Positions 1 through 8,649 are shown, counted from the first letter of the stretch. The stretch: 64,000 nucleotides of DNA from Hoylesella loescheii (GCA_021531755.1 JADYUK010000001.1:428859-492858), one strand, 5' to 3'. The notes: generated from the sequence alone by a model not told the origin. Numbers and translations: made by a program.

Positions 1-508
1 GCTCTATATCAGGTACCGCTCTGTGTATTTTGCCTATCTCCTCTATTGACAACTCGCGTGCGAGAACGACTCTTGAGAATCCGTTTCTCCTCAGCCATTC
101 CACCTTCGCCGTGTCCCGGTTATCTGTCTGTGTCGAGGCATGAATCTCTATATCTTTGTCCCTGACTATTGAGAGCAACCCCATGTCCTGCAGAAGTATA
201 GCATCTACTCCCGCATCCTTAAGTTCATTGACAAGACGCTCTGCATCGCCCAGTTCGTGGTCGTAAACGACAGTATTGACAGTAGCATAGACCTTGGCGT
301 TATAGATGTGTGCATATTTGCACAAGTCTCTAATATCGTCGATGCTGTTCGCTGCAGCCCTTCTCGCACCGAAACTTGTGGCTCCGATATAGACGGCGTC
401 GGCTCCATGGTCTATGGCTATCATGCCATACTCCTTGTTCTTGGCTGGTGCCAGAAGCTCAATACGCCTCACTGTCTTCAATGGGCTGTTGTCATTCTTC
501 ATATACAT
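1..508 (-). CDS. Peptidase U32 family protein, N-terminal part (runs off the left edge)
   Basis: The minus-strand frame begins at ATG 508 and stays open to the window edge, giving about 169 residues. The N-terminus has the U32 pattern: RRIELLAPAKNKEYG, then IDHGADAVYIGATSFGAR, then a TIM-barrel-like run with LLQDMGLLSIV and IHASTQTDN. These match the YegQ/RlhA/YhbU group. Members are either collagenase-like peptidases or, more often, RNA hydroxylation factors that act in the cytoplasm on rRNA or tRNA; the part visible here cannot separate these. A second in-frame ATG lies two codons downstream. The gene follows metA by 87 bp on the same strand, so it may be cotranscribed. The C-terminal cysteines that would support an iron-sulfur RNA-modifying role are outside the window. 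Confidence 0.85.
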   Translation of the reverse strand, partial: MYMKNDNSPLKTVRRIELLAPAKNKEYGMIAIDHGADAVYIGATSFGARRAAANSIDDIRDLCKYAHIYNAKVYATVNTVVYDHELGDAERLVNELKDAGVDAILLQDMGLLSIVRDKDIEIHASTQTDNRDTAKVEWLRRNGFSRVVLARELSIEEIGKIHRAVPDIE

Positions 509-595
509 CGTCGTTTTTTTCCTGCACTCCTGTCTTTCCATGCATGATGGTCGTTTCTGTCATGCATATCATGGATATATCCGTGCGCCTTGTCT

Positions 596-1516
596 CTATT
601 TTATAAGGCTTATGTCGTATGGTGTTGCCTGGTAGACATAATAGTTTATCCAGTTTTGGAAAAGGAGGTTGGCGTGGGCTCTCCATCTCACCTGTGGCCC
701 GTCGTCGGGATTGTCGTTCCTATAATAGTTCTGTGGCATGTCGACATCGTCACGTTTCCCCATGTCCCTCTTGTATTCCTTGTCGAGGGTGTCGGGGTTA
801 TACTCCATATGTCCTGTTATGAAGAACTCTCGTCCCTCTCTTGCCATTACTATTCCCACTCCGCTCTCGTAGCTCTCAGCTATTATGCTGAGCTCCTTAT
901 GCTTGACAATATCCTCTCTCCTCACCTCAGTATGTCTGCTGTGAGGCATGCGGAACATATCGTCGAATCCTCTGAATATTGGGAGGATTGTCTCTGTCGT
1001 TATATGGTGCTTGAATATCCCGAACATCTTGCGGTCGAGATTATGCTTAGGCACACCATAGTGATGGTATAGTCCAGCCTGGGCTGCCCAGCAGATGTAC
1101 AGAGTGCTTGTCACATGTGTCTTTGCCCATGTGAATATCTCAGATATCTCGTCCCAGTAGCTGACATCCTCATATTCCATCTGCTCTACTGGAGCCCCTG
1201 TTATAATCATTCCGTCGAAACGTTTGTCTCTCAGTCTCTCAAATGGTATGTAGAACATTCTCATATGTTCTATGGGCGTGTTCTTCGGGGTGTGCGAGAC
1301 GAGCTTCATGAATGTTATGTCAAGCTGTAACGGAGTGTTTGAGAGAAGCCGCAGAAGGTCTGTCTCTGTTGTTATCTTCAGAGGCATGAGGTTCAGTATG
1401 ACTATCTCGAGTGGGCGGATATCTTGTCCATGGGCTCTGTTCTCGTCCATGACGAAGATATTCTCCTTTTCCAGAAGCTCTATGGCTGGCAGATTGTCTG
1501 GTAATCTTAGTGGCAT
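596..1516 (-). CDS. metA: Homoserine O-acyltransferase MetA (predicted O-acetyltransferase)
   Basis: This 306-residue protein is full length for MetA. It transfers an acyl group from acyl-CoA to the hydroxyl of L-homoserine, the first committed step of methionine synthesis, in the cytoplasm. The nucleophile is Cys142 in YICWAAQAG, and the GHMEY motif supplies His236 and Glu238. Residue 111, in TGAPVEQ, is Glu. In characterised MetA enzymes Glu111 goes with acetyl-CoA and Gly with succinyl-CoA, so this should be an acetyltransferase despite the usual 'succinyltransferase' name. That fits the O-acetylhomoserine sulfhydrylase at 42621. It lies downstream of leuB after a 252-bp spacer in which I see no Bacteroidetes-type promoter, so read-through from leuB is possible. 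Confidence 0.95.
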   Translation of the reverse strand: MPLRLPDNLPAIELLEKENIFVMDENRAHGQDIRPLEIVILNLMPLKITTETDLLRLLSNTPLQLDITFMKLVSHTPKNTPIEHMRMFYIPFERLRDKRFDGMIITGAPVEQMEYEDVSYWDEISEIFTWAKTHVTSTLYICWAAQAGLYHHYGVPKHNLDRKMFGIFKHHITTETILPIFRGFDDMFRMPHSRHTEVRREDIVKHKELSIIAESYESGVGIVMAREGREFFITGHMEYNPDTLDKEYKRDMGKRDDVDMPQNYYRNDNPDDGPQVRWRAHANLLFQNWINYYVYQATPYDISLIK

Positions 1517-1700
1517 GTATTATCAATATTTCATTTATGGACAGCTCCGCTCATGTTGCCGGGGATATCATTGGCCGGTGGGGCTTTGTCTTGCACCCTC
1601 TCCTTGCTGAGGATGGGCGGGGCGGAACAAGTCAAGCTTGTGCTTCTCAAAGCTTTTAGCCCATGACCCTTGTCCGGCCTGTAAAGGCTATATTTGGTAT

Positions 1701-1760
1701 GGGGAGAGAATTTCCTGATGCCCTTTCATCAGTATTAAGGGGACGATGGTTCCTCTCCCC
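1701..1760 (-). promoter_or_regulatory. Candidate structured RNA between leuB and metA
   Basis: On the transcript strand an 8-bp GC-rich stem (GGGGAGAG with CTCTCCCC) encloses a second hairpin, CTGATG with CATCAG. The loop of that hairpin (AAAGGG) can pair with CCCTT just 5' of it, giving a pseudoknot-like arrangement. It starts eight bases past the leuB stop and lies about 185 bases ahead of metA, so it could be the leuB terminator or a cis-regulatory leader for metA. I cannot match it confidently to a known SAM riboswitch class. The structure is seen; the function is inference. Confidence 0.35.
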
Positions 1761-1768
1761 ATCATCTG

Positions 1769-2851
1769 TTATTTGTTCTTGATATAATCAATTATCCATG
1801 CTCCGACCTCTCTTGTGCCATATTTCTCTCCACCCTCAACTTGTATCTCGGGTGTGCGGATATTATTGTCGAGCGAGGCGTTCACAGCTTCCCTTACAAG
1901 TGCTCCCTCCTCTGTCAGGTTAAAGTGCTCGAGCAGCATCGCCACCGACAGGATTTGTGCCAGAGGATTGGCGATATTGAGTCCCTTGCCCTGAGGCCAT
2001 GAACCATGTATAGGCTCGAATACAGGTGTGCTCGTTCCTGTTGAGGCAGAGGGCAGAAGCCCCATTGACCCTGTTATGCATGAGCCCTCGTCTGTCAGGA
2101 TATCTCCGAATGTGTTCTCAGTCACCATGACATCGAAGAAACGTGGGTCCTGTATCATACGCATCGCCGCATTGTCGACATACATGAAATCGGTTGTCAC
2201 GTCAGGATACTCTGCCATCATCTCTTGGGCCACCTTGCGCCACAGCCGGCTTGACGCAAGCACATTGGCCTTGTCGACCACTGTGAGATGTTTCCTCCTT
2301 TGTTGTGCGTATTTGTATCCGACTCTCATTATGCGCTCAATCTCCGGACGTGTGTAGAAGTTCGTGTCGAGTGCTTCCTCTACTCCTGTCTCCGTGTTCT
2401 GGTGTGGCTCTTCCTTTTTCCCGAAGTACATGCCTCCGGTCAGCTCGCGTATGCAGACAAAGTCCGCCCCCTCTACTATCTCGTCTTTCAGTGGAGACTT
2501 GTGGATAAGGCATGGGAATGTTGTTACAGGACGTATGTTGGCGTAAAGGCCTAATTTCTTGCGCATGGCAAGGAGCCCCTGCTCTGGTCTTACCTTTGCT
2601 GTAGGGTCGTTGTCGAACTTAGGGTCGCCGACAGAAGCGAAAAGCACGGCATCTGACTCCTCGCATATCCTGAATGTCTCCTCCGGGAAAGGGTCACCAA
2701 CCTCGTCAATGGCGTGTGCACCGCAAAGAGCCTCCTTGTATGTCACATTATGGCCATACTTCTCTGCTATCGCTGTGAGCACTCCGACACCCTGTTCCAT
2801 AATCTCTGGTCCGATACCGTCGCCGGCCAGAACTGCTATTCTCAAATCCAT
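1769..2851 (-). CDS. leuB: 3-isopropylmalate dehydrogenase
   Basis: LeuB oxidatively decarboxylates 3-isopropylmalate with NAD+ and a divalent metal in leucine synthesis; it is cytoplasmic and usually dimeric. The 360-residue length is typical. Visible family signatures include [17 protein letters not shown] at the N-terminus, the substrate-binding [21 protein letters not shown] region, the active-site stretch [25 protein letters not shown], and the metal/NAD region [21 protein letters not shown] followed by [10 protein letters not shown] Bacteroidetes promoter lies upstream at 3003-3034. No leuA, leuC or leuD is in the window, so the gene is separated from the rest of its pathway and is instead followed by metA. 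Confidence 0.97.
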   Translation of the reverse strand: MDLRIAVLAGDGIGPEIMEQGVGVLTAIAEKYGHNVTYKEALCGAHAIDEVGDPFPEETFRICEESDAVLFASVGDPKFDNDPTAKVRPEQGLLAMRKKLGLYANIRPVTTFPCLIHKSPLKDEIVEGADFVCIRELTGGMYFGKKEEPHQNTETGVEEALDTNFYTRPEIERIMRVGYKYAQQRRKHLTVVDKANVLASSRLWRKVAQEMMAEYPDVTTDFMYVDNAAMRMIQDPRFFDVMVTENTFGDILTDEGSCITGSMGLLPSASTGTSTPVFEPIHGSWPQGKGLNIANPLAQILSVAMLLEHFNLTEEGALVREAVNASLDNNIRTPEIQVEGGEKYGTREVGAWIIDYIKNK

Positions 2852-2943
2852 GATGATTGTGTGTTTGGTTTGTCTGTTGTTATTATTTTGTATTTTTATC
2901 TTGTTGTCTTCTGGTAAGACGCTTCGGGATAAACGAAAACTCT

Positions 2944-2959
2944 GGCACGATGTCGTGCC
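2944..2959. repeat. Leader hairpin upstream of leuB
   Basis: A perfect 7-bp inverted repeat (GGCACGA, TG, TCGTGCC) lies in the predicted 5' leader of leuB, between the promoter and the start codon. It could be a protein operator or a leader hairpin; no leucine-rich leader peptide was recognised. Confidence 0.35.
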
Positions 2960-3002
2960 TTTGTACGCTTGCCGGATATGGCCTTAATGGCAATAATCGT
3001 GG

Positions 3003-3034
3003 CAAAATTACTAAAACTTATTGTATTATGCAAA
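3003..3034 (-). promoter_or_regulatory. Bacteroidetes-type promoter of leuB
   Basis: On the minus strand TTTG is followed after exactly 20 bases by TAATTTTG, the canonical -33/-7 pair of Bacteroidetes housekeeping promoters. The predicted start of transcription is near 2996, leaving a leader of about 145 bases before leuB. Confidence 0.7.
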
Positions 3035-3272
3035 GAAAAGATATTTTTTTAATTTATTTGTTGTCCTATTAAAACATATTTAATAACTTTGTCCTTGCAT
3101 TTTGCGTCATTACATACACATGGGATACCTTATGATGCCTTGTGCGGCTAATTTACCGGAGACCATTCTCTATATCTTAGTCGCCTTTCTCACCGTCGGG
3201 TATAGTTGGGGTGTGATGACCAGCGTCTGTTATGGCAAGAGTGATTTTCTCCGATATATAGCATGGGTTGCT

Positions 3273-3360
3273 CATTCAGTACAAATGAGCCAACCATTCA
3301 GTACAAATGAGCCACTCATTCAGTACGAGTGAGCTGTTCATTCAGTATCTTTGAGGATTG
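3273..3360 (+). repeat. 22-bp tandem array, four units
   Basis: Four units beginning CATTCAGTA start at 3273, 3295, 3317 and 3339, exactly 22 bp apart. The first two are nearly identical, the third has changes, and the fourth has the diverged ending CATTCAGTATCTTTGAGG. Inside the array GCTCATT and AATGAGC form a hairpin around CAGTACA. Related arrays with the same spacing occur at 31114-31179 and 62966-63009. Function unknown. Confidence 0.8.
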
Positions 3361-3613
3361 TGAAGATAAAGTCTTGAAACACAGCGATATGCATCTTGCA
3401 TGTTTTTGCCGCCAGGCCAAATTGAGCGAGAATAATCCAACCGTATGCCAACCACGGAGCTCGAATTGCTTTTTGCGGACGTAATCGCAAGGTGAAGTAG
3501 GACATGATAAGACTTACAATGTGATGACCAATGGGAGAATTCGCCGGGGGGGGACTATACCGAGTACAAAGACAGCTCCCCATTTTATCCGATGCATCTG
3601 ATGGCCCCGACAA
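3338..3613 (-). other. Open frame of doubtful coding status in the leuB-DUF3298 spacer
   Basis: A 91-codon minus-strand frame ends inside the last unit of the 22-bp array and reads ...FTILKDTE at its C-terminus. It has no signal peptide, no recognisable domain and no visible promoter, and it crosses a run of eight G/C bases at about 3545-3553, as decayed genes often do. It may be a remnant of a mobile gene. I do not claim a functional product. The rest of the 834-bp spacer holds the leuB promoter and the array. Confidence 0.2.
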
Positions 3614-3685
3614 TTATGCAGACGGATACTGGTATTAAGAATCAATATAGACAACTATATGTAAAACATTAAAAATAAATCATTT

Positions 3686-4495
3686 ATGACTAATATCCTA
3701 TATAGATACCCCGTTGTTCTGACCCTGGCGGTTTTCCTTACATGTTGTACCTCACGCCGTGCGTCCACGACAGAAGCTCTTGACACCTCCTCTCCATTCC
3801 AGCTGGCCTTTGATAGCATTACTATCAGCGACTCAGCTGTTGTCGGCCCAATGGCAGTGGCTTATATTGATATACGCTGCCTGTTTCCGTCCTCTCCTTC
3901 TTCTCCTGTTGTTGACAGTCTTACGCTTTGGACGACACGCATACTTGCCGATACCATCGTCCGCCCGACTACGGCAGTGGAGACTGCGCGCAAACGAGCC
4001 TCTATCCAGCTTTCGTCAGACAGTAGCGAGATACGCTCCATCCTAAGCTATGCTGAGCGTCCTGCAGACTCACGTATAGTCTATCAGCGGGATATTGATA
4101 TACGCCCTATATATGCAGATTCGAGCTACATCACTCTCCAAGCCACTATATATGATTATACGGCTGGTGCCCACGGTTCTACGACGCTGTTGCCACAGAC
4201 ATTCAACCTTGCCGATGGAACCCGTGTCTCCCTCTCCGCCCTTCTCCCCACGCTGTCCGCCGATGCTCTCTCCGACAGTATACATACGGGACTTATGAGA
4301 CACTTTGAAGTACCTGAGGATAATCCACAGCGTCTACGCGAGCTTCTTTTCGTCGACCGTGACGCCCCGATTCCCATGCCACAGACACAACCATATCTGA
4401 CATCGGAGGGGGTTGTCTTCCTTTATCAGCAGTATGAGATAGGCCCCTATGCCGCTGGCATGCCCAAGGTGACTGTAAAGTACAATCCCAAATAA
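3686..4495 (+). CDS. Secreted lipoprotein with DUF3298 (RsiV-like) domain
   Basis: The 269-residue product starts with a lipoprotein signal peptide (hydrophobic VVLTLAVFLTCC, lipobox Cys near residue 20-21), so it should be anchored in the outer membrane or periplasm. The rest matches the DUF4163/DUF3298 layout: a central YDYTAGAHGSTTL segment followed by FNLADGTRVSLSALLP, and a C-terminal TSEGVVFLYQQYEIGPYAAG that ends in a conserved strand. In Firmicutes RsiV this fold is an anti-sigma factor ectodomain that binds lysozyme. In Bacteroidetes the same domain occurs in stand-alone lipoproteins of unknown role, and no sigma factor gene is adjacent. Function is therefore left open. Confidence 0.8.
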   Translation: MTNILYRYPVVLTLAVFLTCCTSRRASTTEALDTSSPFQLAFDSITISDSAVVGPMAVAYIDIRCLFPSSPSSPVVDSLTLWTTRILADTIVRPTTAVETARKRASIQLSSDSSEIRSILSYAERPADSRIVYQRDIDIRPIYADSSYITLQATIYDYTAGAHGSTTLLPQTFNLADGTRVSLSALLPTLSADALSDSIHTGLMRHFEVPEDNPQRLRELLFVDRDAPIPMPQTQPYLTSEGVVFLYQQYEIGPYAAGMPKVTVKYNPK

Positions 4496-4499
4496 CATA

Positions 4500-5085
4500 T
4501 GGATTATGGAGATGCGATAATTGCTATAGATTATGGCGACAGAATGAAGACATGGTCTACCTTAAATCCGCAAGTAATCTCCAATAGCAATCTTCGTTGC
4601 AGCAAAGTGCTTGGACATGTCAATCATGATAGTTGAAACGCGCGTGTTGTCTGATTCGGTACTCCATCCCCCTTACCCCACAATGCGACTTTGGGGGGGC
4701 ATCAGGTGGCTCGTAACGTCCTCCACGCAGTCACCGCCACAAAAGTAGACGCTTGCCAGCGAACCTGCAATCTCGCCGTACTGGTAGCCGAATGACGTAC
4801 ATCGGAGACCCAGGACTTTGTCGATAACCGGACCTACATAATGGGAAAATGCTCCCTCACGTGAAATATTCCTCCAAAAGGTGTGAGTTTTTCTGATTTT
4901 ATTTGTACCTTTGCCATGTCTTGTTACGATTTATGCTTGTTTTGAATTGCAACACTAAGATAAGTGAAAAATCTGACATGGCAAAATCCTGAGCGCTCTG
5001 CTTTGCCGCTTGCCACAAGCAAGAACTTTTTGTTGCTCAGGACTTATAAACAAAGTAAAATTAAAGTGCTGCGGAATTTAGGTAT
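4500..5085 (-). pseudogene. Broken IS1380-family transposase (5' part) with one IS end
   Basis: On the minus strand an ATG at 4917 opens MAKVQIKSEKLTPFGGIF, the usual N-terminus of Bacteroidetes IS1380 transposases. The protein continues only by switching frames: SHYVGPVIDKVLGLR, FGYQYGEIAGSLASVYFCGG and DCVEDVTSHLM are family-typical, then a run of C/G near 4694 and an in-frame stop break it. Little beyond the first ~100 residues is present. Upstream of the start lie about 165 bp of terminal sequence with a palindrome (CCTGAGC ... GCTCAGG) ending just before the next gene, so an IS end abuts 5089. This is a decayed insertion, not a working element. Confidence 0.8.
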
Positions 5086-5088
5086 ATC

Positions 5089-5562
5089 ATGAAACCCAAG
5101 ACCTTTATAACAATCATCGTCCTGCTATTGGCATTGTTCAATAGCGAATCGGCACAAGCCCAACGACTTGTCATCTGGCAGAAGGACGGCAGCAAAGTCA
5201 GCTACAATCTGGACGAAGAACCTATGACCAGGTTTACAACAACAGATTTAGTCATTACAACGAAAACTGCCACCATCAACTATCCACTGAGCACCATTCA
5301 CCGCTACACCTACGAAGGTGTGCCTTCAGGCGTGGACGATGTCACAGCCGACGGCATCAGCATCTCGCACGATGGCAATAACATCATCATCAAGGGCCTG
5401 TCAAGCGGAAAGACCGCTGCGGTCCATAGCATGGACGGCATACGGCTGCAGGCCAATCGCTCCAATGGTTCCGACCGTCTCGTTCTTTCTCTTAGCCAAC
5501 TCCCTGCCGGAGTCTATATCATCAAAGCCGACAATATAACCTATAAATTCACAAAGCGATGA
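5089..5562 (+). CDS. Secreted protein with C-terminal beta-sandwich of sorting-domain type
   Basis: The 157-residue product has a signal peptide (MKPKTFITIIVLLLALFNSE, cleavage after AQA near residue 25). Residues about 27-80 form a short strand-rich module (QRLVIWQKDGSKVSYNL, IHRYTYEG). The C-terminal 75 residues (GISISHDGNNIIIKGL ... LPAGVYIIKADNITYKFTKR) look like the type A secretion-tail module of exported Bacteroidetes proteins. No catalytic motif was recognised. Its stop overlaps the next start by four bases (ATGA), so the two genes are very likely translated together. The gene begins right at the edge of an IS1380 remnant, which suggests local rearrangement or acquisition. Confidence 0.75.
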   Translation: MKPKTFITIIVLLLALFNSESAQAQRLVIWQKDGSKVSYNLDEEPMTRFTTTDLVITTKTATINYPLSTIHRYTYEGVPSGVDDVTADGISISHDGNNIIIKGLSSGKTAAVHSMDGIRLQANRSNGSDRLVLSLSQLPAGVYIIKADNITYKFTKR

Positions 5563-8500
5563 AAACACATTATAACCTCCTCACCCAGATAAAAGTTCGG
5601 ATTTGTTGTGTGATAGCCTTAATTGCCGCTGCCCAATCGCTTTACGCATGGGACTATCTTACCGTATATCGCAATGACGGGGAAGAACCTTTGGAGCTCT
5701 TCTTGGCTGACGTCGACAGTATGGTGTGTTCAAAAATCGGAACCGATGGTCTCCTCTATGCAGATTGGCAAGTGCAGGAAATCTGGGTTCCAGACACTAC
5801 CTATCGAATTCCTCTTGCAAGTATCGATAGCATTAGAATCAATACTGTTGATCCCGAAGAAGCCAATCGAAATTTGGTGGAAGCATCTAAGGGAGTGTCG
5901 AAGATATTTCTTCAAACCGAGAATATCTCTGAGCTTGCATCACATTTGGATGAAATCCGAAACATGGAAAAAGTGGAGAAGGCATGGGTGAACGGGACGT
6001 CATTACTTGTAAAAGTGAAAGACTGGGGAGTCATTTCTTTTTCCTTTCCTATATCTTACGAGACAACATCTGAGAAAGAGAATGCAAAAAGTGTTCACAA
6101 GGACATGAAAAAAGCAGCAATTTATCCCTCGGATACCCATTCGCCCTTATTTGATGATCAGTTATTATACGATATCTGCATAGTTAATCAAGCGTATAAC
6201 GACGAAAACAGATTTAATGTGGGTAGGGATGCCAATCAAATGGGTGATAACTTCAATTCTTGTGGATTCCATTATGTCAGCCCTGTTAATGGAGAAGAGT
6301 TTAATTTAAATTTTTTAAAGAACGATATTTACTACTATGATATTATCCTGATGGCCACACATGGAGTCTTTGATGGCCAACACCACTGGATATACACAGG
6401 TCAGCAGTTTAAGGTGTTTAAGAATTTCGAAGAAATTGATGGATGGAATGATGAGGTTCCTGACTGGGTAAAAGATAAACAAAATAGTATAAATAACAAC
6501 TTATCACCAGGCTGTGTTTCCTGTGGATTTATAAAGGAGAAAAGAGGTGGTGTCGATGTGCTTGTACTATATGCTGCAGTTTCTGAATCATTCTTTGCGA
6601 AAAGCGACAAACGTTTCCAGGGAGATGGACGAACATTATTCTTCAATACTGCATGTCAGTCAATGCAGGAAAATCGTTCTTTTCCAAGATCTTTGCTAAG
6701 AAAGGGGCTTGGCTATTACTTCGGGTACACACACACCAACTCCGTAGGATGGAAAGCGTGTAAGGAATTCACCGAACTCATCTTGAACGGCTATGATTAT
6801 GTAGATGCTAAACAAAATCACATGTCATTTGAGAACAAGTATGAACAAGTTCAAGTGCCTAATCAACAAGGAGAACTTGAAACTGTGGTATCAGAACTGG
6901 TGGGGTCCCAACACTATTCATTAGAAAACGTCCACACATGCATTATCCAACCTGAAACTTTGGAACCAGAATATCCATTCGATGGCAAGTTATATGGAAA
7001 AATTACACAGCTCAATCCATCAACAACAGAATTTACATACGGATTCTGTATTAGTGAAGATGCAGAAATGAAGTCATCCAAAATTTTAGACGGAATTTCA
7101 ATTAATCAATGTTCATACACTATTTATGGTAGTACTGTATCATTCAATATTGAACTGGACGATTATGATAAGATGAAAGATGGAAAGTATTATTATTATT
7201 GTGCCTATATTTATGATGGAAAGAATTACTGCTTTGGAGACATCAAGCAATTAAAAATTCCGGAAGCAGAACCTTACACTGTTTGGGATGAAGCAAATAA
7301 AACCGAGACTTTTTATTATGATGGAAAGCGTGGAATACGAGGAGGAACGAAATTTTATGATAGTGATAATTTTACATTTAGACATCTTTGCGAAAAGGTA
7401 GTTTTTGATTCGTTATTTGCAGATTATTATCCAGAAAGAACCGCATTTTGGTTTAATCGTTGTGAGAAGTTGAAGACTATTGAAAATATTCAATATCTTA
7501 ATACGTCCAATGTAACGAATATGCATGCTATGTTCAATGGTTGCAGTTCCCTGACAAGCCTTGATCTGAGCAGTTTTAACACTTCCAATGTGACGGATAT
7601 GAGTTTCATGTTCACAGGTTGCAGTTCCCTGATAAGCCTTGACCTGAGCAGTTTTGACACGTCCAAGGTGACGGATATGGATGAAATGTTTTGGGAGTGC
7701 AGTTCCCTGATAAGCCTTAACCTGATCAGTTTTGACACTTCCAATGTGACGGATATGGATGAAATGTTCTATAACTGCAAATCCCTGACGAGCCTTAACC
7801 TGAGCAGTTTTAACACTTCCAATGTGACGGATATGAGCTACATGTTCGATGGTTGCGAATCCCTGATAAGCCTTGACCTGAGCAGTTTTGACACGTCTAA
7901 GGTGACGAATATGCGATCTATGTTCGATGGTTGCGAATCCCTGATAAGCCTTGACCTAAGCAGTTTCAATACTTCCAATGTGACGAATATGAATTACATG
8001 TTCTATGACTGCAAATCCCTGACGAGCCTTAACCTGAGCAGTTTTAACACTTCCAATGTGACGGGGATGAATTGTATGTTCGATTGTTGCAAATCCCTGA
8101 CGAGCCTTGACCTGAGCAGTTTTAACACTTCCAATGTGACGGGGATGACTTCTATGTTCAAGAATTGCAGTTCCTTGATAACCCTTGACCTGAGCAGTTT
8201 CAGCACTTCCAATGTGACGGATATGGTTGGAATGTTCGCTTATTGCAAATCCCTGACGAGCCTTGACCTAAGCACTTTCAATACGGCCAATGTGACGGCT
8301 ATGTATTATATGTTCGAAGATTGCTGTTCCTTGATAACCCTTGATCTGAGCAGTTTCAGCACAGCTAATGTGAAAACTGTGGAGTGTATGTTCAAGAATT
8401 GTAGTTCCCTAAAAACAATTTACGCAGGAAATTGGAAACAGATATCTTATGATAGTTTTATATTTTTGGGGTGTGACAATCTTGTTGGAGGCCAAGGAAC

Positions 8501-8627
8501 AAAACTCTGGGATAATTATTATCGTGATGAAGATGGCCACCAGAAACATTATAGTTGTCCTGATGATAGTAGATCTGCCCATATAGACGGCGGTAAGGAC
8601 TGGCCTGGATTGTTTACCGCAAAATAG
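5559..8627 (+). CDS. Large secreted protein: possible caspase-fold (CHAT/C25-like) domain plus DUF285/BspA-type leucine-rich repeats
   Basis: The 1022-residue protein has a signal peptide (hydrophobic residues ~14-30, ending YAWDY). Residues ~31-98 resemble the strand module of the preceding gene. Residues ~200-400 show DIILMATHGVFDG (His268-Gly) and, about 100 residues later, TLFFNTACQSM (Cys366). This spacing of His-Gly and Ala-Cys at strand ends is what CHAT, gingipain and other clan CD peptidases show, so a His268/Cys366 dyad is proposed. Residues ~646-957 are twelve 26-residue repeats of the type NTSNVTDMSFMF, the DUF285 (BspA-like) repeat of surface proteins, which bind host molecules or other cells in known cases. 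The C-terminus is short and carries no anchor that I recognise. The gene is visibly more AT-rich than its neighbours. The repeat part is certain; the peptidase call is a hypothesis. Confidence 0.8.
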   Translation: MKTHYNLLTQIKVRICCVIALIAAAQSLYAWDYLTVYRNDGEEPLELFLADVDSMVCSKIGTDGLLYADWQVQEIWVPDTTYRIPLASIDSIRINTVDPEEANRNLVEASKGVSKIFLQTENISELASHLDEIRNMEKVEKAWVNGTSLLVKVKDWGVISFSFPISYETTSEKENAKSVHKDMKKAAIYPSDTHSPLFDDQLLYDICIVNQAYNDENRFNVGRDANQMGDNFNSCGFHYVSPVNGEEFNLNFLKNDIYYYDIILMATHGVFDGQHHWIYTGQQFKVFKNFEEIDGWNDEVPDWVKDKQNSINNNLSPGCVSCGFIKEKRGGVDVLVLYAAVSESFFAKSDKRFQGDGRTLFFNTACQSMQENRSFPRSLLRKGLGYYFGYTHTNSVGWKACKEFTELILNGYDYVDAKQNHMSFENKYEQVQVPNQQGELETVVSELVGSQHYSLENVHTCIIQPETLEPEYPFDGKLYGKITQLNPSTTEFTYGFCISEDAEMKSSKILDGISINQCSYTIYGSTVSFNIELDDYDKMKDGKYYYYCAYIYDGKNYCFGDIKQLKIPEAEPYTVWDEANKTETFYYDGKRGIRGGTKFYDSDNFTFRHLCEKVVFDSLFADYYPERTAFWFNRCEKLKTIENIQYLNTSNVTNMHAMFNGCSSLTSLDLSSFNTSNVTDMSFMFTGCSSLISLDLSSFDTSKVTDMDEMFWECSSLISLNLISFDTSNVTDMDEMFYNCKSLTSLNLSSFNTSNVTDMSYMFDGCESLISLDLSSFDTSKVTNMRSMFDGCESLISLDLSSFNTSNVTNMNYMFYDCKSLTSLNLSSFNTSNVTGMNCMFDCCKSLTSLDLSSFNTSNVTGMTSMFKNCSSLITLDLSSFSTSNVTDMVGMFAYCKSLTSLDLSTFNTANVTAMYYMFEDCCSLITLDLSSFSTANVKTVECMFKNCSSLKTIYAGNWKQISYDSFIFLGCDNLVGGQGTKLWDNYYRDEDGHQKHYSCPDDSRSAHIDGGKDWPGLFTAK
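7497..8432 (+). repeat. Twelve 78-bp coding repeats (DUF285 leucine-rich repeats)
   Basis: Twelve in-frame units of 78 bp, each encoding [ND]TSNVTDM..MF..C.SL.SLDLSSF. The near identity of neighbouring DNA units indicates recent expansion or gene conversion, so copy number may vary between strains. Confidence 0.9.
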
Positions 8628-8649
8628 AAAGAATGTCCGTTCTGCTGGA

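Noticed and set aside
590..1072. A 160-codon plus-strand frame
   Set aside because: It is the antisense shadow of metA, whose motifs are unambiguous.
1521..1680. A SAM-I riboswitch before metA (CTCAGCAAGG ... GGTGCAAG-like text)
   Set aside because: A few letters resemble SAM-I joining regions, but I could not build the P1-P4 helices.
3273..3360. A short CRISPR array
   Set aside because: The 22-bp units are contiguous without spacers, and no cas gene is in the window.
7497..8432. A CRISPR-like pattern of regular repeats
   Set aside because: The 78-bp units are in frame and encode DUF285 leucine-rich repeats; there are no unique spacers and no cas genes.
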